A stretch of 42,002 nt of DNA, from assembly GCA_001917905.1 (NCBI GenBank), contig MNEX01000268.1, positions 1 through 42,002 on the forward strand, given 5' to 3'. The position numbers and the translations under genes are program-made. Below, piece by piece: positions 38,540-42,002 of this stretch (positions are counted from its first letter, which is position 1; the number at the start of each line of letters is the position of its first letter). The notes under the pieces are model-generated. The model did no database searches and had not been told where the DNA came from. It saw only the letters and a list, made by a program, of their open reading frames with translations. The DNA is from Acidobacteria bacterium 13_1_40CM_65_14. GTDB taxonomy: Bacteria; Acidobacteriota; Vicinamibacteria; Vicinamibacterales; CAVVIG01.

Positions 38540-38645
38540 CTCACCACCACGGGGGACACGGAGGACAGGAGGTTTTGCTGCCCAAAGGCCTGCGCGACCG
38601 GCGAACGAGACACTCCGTGTCCTCAGTGTCCTCCGTGGTGGAGAG
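38540..38645. repeat. Intergenic palindrome with 9-bp periodic CTCCGTG words
   Basis: Left arm ACCACCACGGGGGACACGGA pairs with the right segment CCTCAGTGTCCTCCGTGGTG. The right arm steps every nine bases (CACTCCGTG, TCCTCAGTG, TCCTCCGTG). It lies between the start of the Tat DsrE-like gene and the stop of the CPXCG mini-protein gene. It belongs to the same design class as the elements at 9680, 30026 and 36401. Confidence 0.75.
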
Positions 38646-38674
38646 TTCGGTAGCGCGGCTTTTGGTCTGCTGAC

Positions 38675-38860
38675 TCATTCCGATCCGTCGGCGCGCGAGA
38701 CGTCGACCTCGCGGTCCTCGCCGGTTCCGTACACGCGAATGCGCCACGGATTGCAGCAGACCTCGCAGTCCTGGACCAGCGTGCCGCGGACGTCGGGCTC
38801 GAGATAGATTTCCACCTCCTCGCCACAGTACGGACAGGTGACGAAGAACTGATCGCTCAA
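38675..38860 (-). CDS. CPXCG motif-containing small cysteine-rich protein
   Basis: A 61-residue cytosolic mini-protein. It has a rubredoxin/zinc-ribbon-like arrangement: CPYC (VTCPYCGEEVEI) and, 30 residues later, CEVCCNPW (VQDCEVCCNPWRI), so two CxxC pairs probably bind one metal. It belongs to the CPXCG family; function is unknown. The best start is TTG at 38860 (SDQFFVTCPYC), which shares bases with the TGA of the upstream M14 gene (TTGA), so it is probably translated by coupling. No other in-frame start fits the domain. A 9-bp periodic palindrome follows its stop. Confidence 0.8.
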   Translation of the reverse strand: MSDQFFVTCPYCGEEVEIYLEPDVRGTLVQDCEVCCNPWRIRVYGTGEDREVDVSRADGSE

Positions 38861-41685
38861 CGCGTGGAAGACGTGGCAGAGACGACGCGGCGTACCGCGT
38901 CGATGACGAGTCGGGGCTCGTCGTTCTGGATTTTGATGTGCAGCTTCAAGCCGTCCGCATCGGCGATGCGATCCGTTGTCGACGGCCGCGAGCCGTTCGA
39001 AAGCGCCGCGTTGAACAGGACGCGGAACGTGCCGAACGGCTGACCGCGCCACTGGGGCCGGAAGCCAAGCAGCACGACGTGGCCCCCGCCGAACGGGACA
39101 TCGAGCGCGGCGGCTTTGCCGTTCAGATACGTCTCGCCGATCAGGTACCCGGAGAGGAGTGGCGATCCCGCGTCCTGGTAGCGCGCGAGGACCGTGCCTT
39201 TGAATGCCTCCTGCGTTTCGAACACGGGGCTGCTGTCGACAAACACCGGCGCTTTCTCCGGCATGCCAGCCATGATCGGATGATTCGAATCGGTTGTGAC
39301 CTCGACGATCGAACCACGCAGGAAAAATTCTTCGGGCCTGAGGCCCGAGACGACGTTTTTGATCGGGAGCTTCAGCTGCTGGATGGCAAAGTTGCTCGAG
39401 TTGCTCAGACACACCACGGTGCCGCCGCCGCGGACGAACTGCTCGAAGCGCTGCAGATCGTCGGCGGTCAGTTGATACGCGTACTCGGGCCGTACCGCGC
39501 GACTTCGTTCACTGGCGCCGGCACCACGTCCTCCGGCGGGCGCGCCCGCGATGGGGATTCGCACATCGTCGGCGAGGATCAGCACGTCGATCTTGTCGCC
39601 GAGCGGTGATTTGAAGTCCTCGGGGCGGATCGAGACGGGCGAGAAGCCGTACTGCTCGAGCGTCCAGCGCGTCCAGCCGGCGTCCATGCTGGTGCTCCAC
39701 GGCTCGAACAGGCCGATGCGCGGTTTCTTCAAGGTCCGGCTGGACCCGGACGCCACCGATACCGACGCGGTTCGCTCGGCTTGAAGCGCCAGCGAAGTCA
39801 CGAGATCGTTCTGCGCGTTCTCAGTCAGCCCGGCGATCGCGTAGCGCGCGCCCACCATCTGCACGGTCGCCCCCTGTTGATATTGTCGCCACGCGCGGTT
39901 CATTGCGCGGAACGCGTTGTTCTGCGCCGGATCGAGGAGCAGGATTGGACCGGATCCTGTGATGCGGCCGGGCGGTGGCACGATCGCGGCCGCGCCCGGG
40001 TCGGAGTTGAACCCCAGGCCGGGCGCGCTGTCGAAGGGGGCCGCATCATTATCAATAGCGGGCTCGTACGCGGTCGGTCTGACCTTCATTTCCGGCATCG
40101 AGCCGACGAGCTTCAACGTGCCGCGCACCTCCTCGCCGAGTGGCGCCGCAACGGAGATGACGCGGACGCCCATCTGCAACGGCAGCGACCAGCCGGCGGC
40201 GTCGTACGGCCGCTCGGGCGGACCGCCGGGATACTGTCGCAGGTCCGGGTACTTCTGGACGTCCAGGACTTCGCGCGCCATCGCGGCGAATTCCTGATCC
40301 GTGGGCACGATCCAGGTACCGGCCGGGAACGTGTCGTTCGCGATCGTGACGGCGGACGTGATCTGCGACACACGCACGCCGCCGAACGCGAGCCGTCGCA
40401 GCAGTTCCACCGCGGCGACCGGATCGCGCTGCTGTTGAGGAATGACGTACGCATACGGCGCTTTCTTCGCACCGAGCGCGATCTGATCGCGGCCCGCCTT
40501 GTAGCGATCGAAGAGCAGTGACTCCTTGTACTTCGCGGCGTACTCGAGCACGGCGAGCGATGCGGTTTCCATGTAGTCGACGGCATCGCGCAGCCGCCAC
40601 CATCCCGGCGGCCACGGACTGGAATACAAACTCTGCGGACGCAGGTCGCGCATGTTCTGCGGAAAGTCGCTGATCGTGTACTCGTGAGGCGTCGCGTACT
40701 GAAAGAGCGCCGTCTCGGTCCAGAACGCGGCGATGTTCTTGAAGTTCGGCGCGTAGTCGACGTAGCCGGGATACCACGCGTCGAACGCCGTCCCCATGTG
40801 CGTCGCGCCCACTTGTCCGCGCTCTTCGAGTCCCTTGGCGATCGCCATGCCGATCATGTTCACTTCGCGCGAGATGAGATACGGCGCGTCGGTGCCGACT
40901 GGCTCGGAGAACGGTGGCAGCCAGATGCGCGTCGGAAACGGACCGGACTGATGGTGGACGTAGATGATCTGCGGCTCCCACTGCCGCCACGTGTGCTCGA
41001 GCACGCGCGACTCGACCATGTTGAGCATGTAGGCGTCGCGGTTGTTGTCGTGGCCGACGTACTCTTGATACAGGCGCGGCAGTCCTGACAGCTCGTACGG
41101 CGTGCCGACGTTCTGCATGTACCACTCGGCGACCATCTGCTGACCGTCGGGATTGATCGTCGGCCACAGCATCAGCACGACGTTGTCGAGGATCGGTTTG
41201 ACGTCGGCGTCGTTTGCGCGGCTCACGAGGTCGTAGAGGAGTTGCGGGACGTGCTGGCCGCCGGCGACTTCAGTCGAATGCAATCCGCCGTCGATGTGGA
41301 CGAATGCTTTGCCGTCACGCGCGAGCTGACGCGCGTCGCTCTCGCTGAGTCCTTGGGGATGCGCGAGTCGCCGGGCGATCTCACGGTAGCGATCGATCTT
41401 CGACAGGTTGTCCGGACTCGAGACGAGCGCGAAATACTCTGTCCGGCCCTGACTCGTCTTGCCGGCTTCGAGCACCTTCACGAATTTCGTCGCCGCCGCA
41501 ACCTTTTTGAAGTAGTCGACAGCCTGGTCGTACGTGGCGAGCTTGTAGTCGGCGCCAGGACGGAACCCGAAGACGGAGTCAGGAGAGGGAATGCCGCGCT
41601 GTCCGACGAGGACGACGGGCGCGGTCAGCAGCAACAAAAGAAGCGTGAGCTTGGCTGTGAATCGCACCCGCCGAGTATATGTCAC
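38857..41685 (-). CDS. Exported M14 family zinc carboxypeptidase-like protein
   Basis: A 942-residue protein with signal peptide (AKLTLLLLLLTAPVVLVG). The M14 domain is N-terminal (about 60-370): HIDGGLHSTEVAGG carries the HxxE zinc ligands, then MLWPTINPDGQQMV, an Asn-Arg pair in HDNNRDAYMLN, and VHHQSGPFPTRIW with the third His. The C-terminal 500 residues resemble a type 1 glutamine-amidotransferase-like (GATase1) alpha/beta domain (FEPWSTSMDAGWTRW, LILADDVRIP, FVRGGGTVVCLSNSSNFA, HVVLLGFRPQWRGQPFGTF). This large two-domain form is common among exported acidobacterial M14 proteins. The gene precedes the CPXCG mini-gene and overlaps it by four bases. Confidence 0.9.
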   Translation of the reverse strand: MTYTRRVRFTAKLTLLLLLLTAPVVLVGQRGIPSPDSVFGFRPGADYKLATYDQAVDYFKKVAAATKFVKVLEAGKTSQGRTEYFALVSSPDNLSKIDRYREIARRLAHPQGLSESDARQLARDGKAFVHIDGGLHSTEVAGGQHVPQLLYDLVSRANDADVKPILDNVVLMLWPTINPDGQQMVAEWYMQNVGTPYELSGLPRLYQEYVGHDNNRDAYMLNMVESRVLEHTWRQWEPQIIYVHHQSGPFPTRIWLPPFSEPVGTDAPYLISREVNMIGMAIAKGLEERGQVGATHMGTAFDAWYPGYVDYAPNFKNIAAFWTETALFQYATPHEYTISDFPQNMRDLRPQSLYSSPWPPGWWRLRDAVDYMETASLAVLEYAAKYKESLLFDRYKAGRDQIALGAKKAPYAYVIPQQQRDPVAAVELLRRLAFGGVRVSQITSAVTIANDTFPAGTWIVPTDQEFAAMAREVLDVQKYPDLRQYPGGPPERPYDAAGWSLPLQMGVRVISVAAPLGEEVRGTLKLVGSMPEMKVRPTAYEPAIDNDAAPFDSAPGLGFNSDPGAAAIVPPPGRITGSGPILLLDPAQNNAFRAMNRAWRQYQQGATVQMVGARYAIAGLTENAQNDLVTSLALQAERTASVSVASGSSRTLKKPRIGLFEPWSTSMDAGWTRWTLEQYGFSPVSIRPEDFKSPLGDKIDVLILADDVRIPIAGAPAGGRGAGASERSRAVRPEYAYQLTADDLQRFEQFVRGGGTVVCLSNSSNFAIQQLKLPIKNVVSGLRPEEFFLRGSIVEVTTDSNHPIMAGMPEKAPVFVDSSPVFETQEAFKGTVLARYQDAGSPLLSGYLIGETYLNGKAAALDVPFGGGHVVLLGFRPQWRGQPFGTFRVLFNAALSNGSRPSTTDRIADADGLKLHIKIQNDEPRLVIDAVRRVVSATSSTR

Positions 41686-41703
41686 CGCTCGAGCATGACC
41701 TGC

Positions 41704-42002
41704 TCAACGTCGCTTGCGTCGGCGGGGCTGACCTTCCTGAATAAGCGCCAGCCGGCCGATGATGTCCTCGTGCAGGACACTGATGCGCCGGTTGGTTTCA
41801 TCGAAGCGTCGATTGGTCTCCTGGTGCAAGGCACTGACGCGCTGATTGGTTTCCTCGTCGCGCGAACGGGCGGCAGAAAATTCAGCGCGCATCTCATCGC
41901 GGAGTTGCGAAATCTGCAACCCGAGGGCATCGACTCGAGCCGGTAGTTCTTCCAGAAGGGTCACGCGTCGTTCCAGGTTTTCTACACGCTGCTCAAGGGT
42001 CT
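41704..42002 (-). CDS. Coiled-coil protein, C-terminal part (partial at window edge)
   Basis: An open frame runs from the right edge to a TGA at 41704-41706, at least 99 codons. The sequence (ENLERRVTLLEELPARVDAL, LQISQLRDEMRAEFSAARSR, ALHQETNRRFDETNRRISVL) has regular hydrophobic positions every three to four residues, typical of a parallel coiled coil, and ends in a basic tail (QPRRRKRR). The start is outside the window, so the family and any domain upstream cannot be judged. A GTG at 41964 is an internal alternative. It lies 18 bp from the M14 start on the same strand. Confidence 0.6.
   Translation of the reverse strand, partial: TLEQRVENLERRVTLLEELPARVDALGLQISQLRDEMRAEFSAARSRDEETNQRVSALHQETNRRFDETNRRISVLHEDIIGRLALIQEGQPRRRKRR

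Overview
The window is GC-rich, densely coding bacterial DNA. Most genes encode exported or envelope proteins: Tat or Sec signal peptides, two giant MacB/FtsX-type permeases of the kind called ADOP in Acidobacteria, a TonB-dependent receptor with a carboxypeptidase-regulatory-like N-terminus, planctomycete-type cytochrome (PSCyt/PSD, DUF1587-1595-1592-1588-1585) and HXXSHH (DUF1552) proteins, NHL propellers, and F420 enzymes. This gene repertoire points to Acidobacteriota, probably a Vicinamibacteria-like soil lineage. That placement is an inference from gene content, not from a marker gene. No rRNA, tRNA, CRISPR array, complete insertion sequence or prophage was seen.

Layout. 1-3595: the start of a Tat-exported protein, a DUF423 membrane protein, then a divergent operon of F420:NADP reductase-like, F420-dependent PPOX-like and CofE-like genes plus a membrane protein. 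3637-5640: a secreted fusion protein with a degenerate HpcH/HpaI-like domain. 5811-14056: a same-strand cassette of a di-heme PSCyt protein (frameshifted), a DUF1552/HXXSHH protein, a secreted ankyrin protein and two NHL propellers. 14144-25961: two ADOP permeases, a TonB receptor divergent from a CsgG-like protein, a secreted esterase and a PLP-dependent D-cysteine desulfhydrase-like enzyme. 26073-30014: an M28 peptidase, then LiaF-like / LytS-type kinase (frameshifted) / LytTR regulator. 30026-33262: a decayed accessory zone with remnants of a VapC-like toxin, an antitoxin fused to a propeller tail, a truncated DUF433 gene and an outer-membrane-barrel tail, mixed with small secreted proteins. 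33317-42002 (minus strand): exported M49, P1 and M14 peptidases, a MetX-like hydrolase, a DsrE-like Tat protein, a CPXCG mini-protein and a coiled-coil protein running off the edge.

How the genes work together. The cassette at 5811-14056 looks like one periplasmic or extracellular oxidative module whose substrate is unknown. The permeases and TonB receptor beside it could handle transport or efflux of related compounds. The 26-42 kb side is rich in exported hydrolases, consistent with protein and peptide scavenging.

The most striking non-gene signal is a set of intergenic palindromes built from short periodic words (9-bp steps at 9.7, 30.0, 36.4 and 38.6 kb; a perfect 36-bp inverted repeat at 37.7-37.9 kb; 8-bp GGGTAATC words on both sides of one permease gene; two 24-bp palindromes made of GGTGTCWGACAC arms). 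The second striking signal is a series of out-of-frame deletion junctions at four places. These may be real genome decay or assembly artefacts, and read mapping would separate the two.
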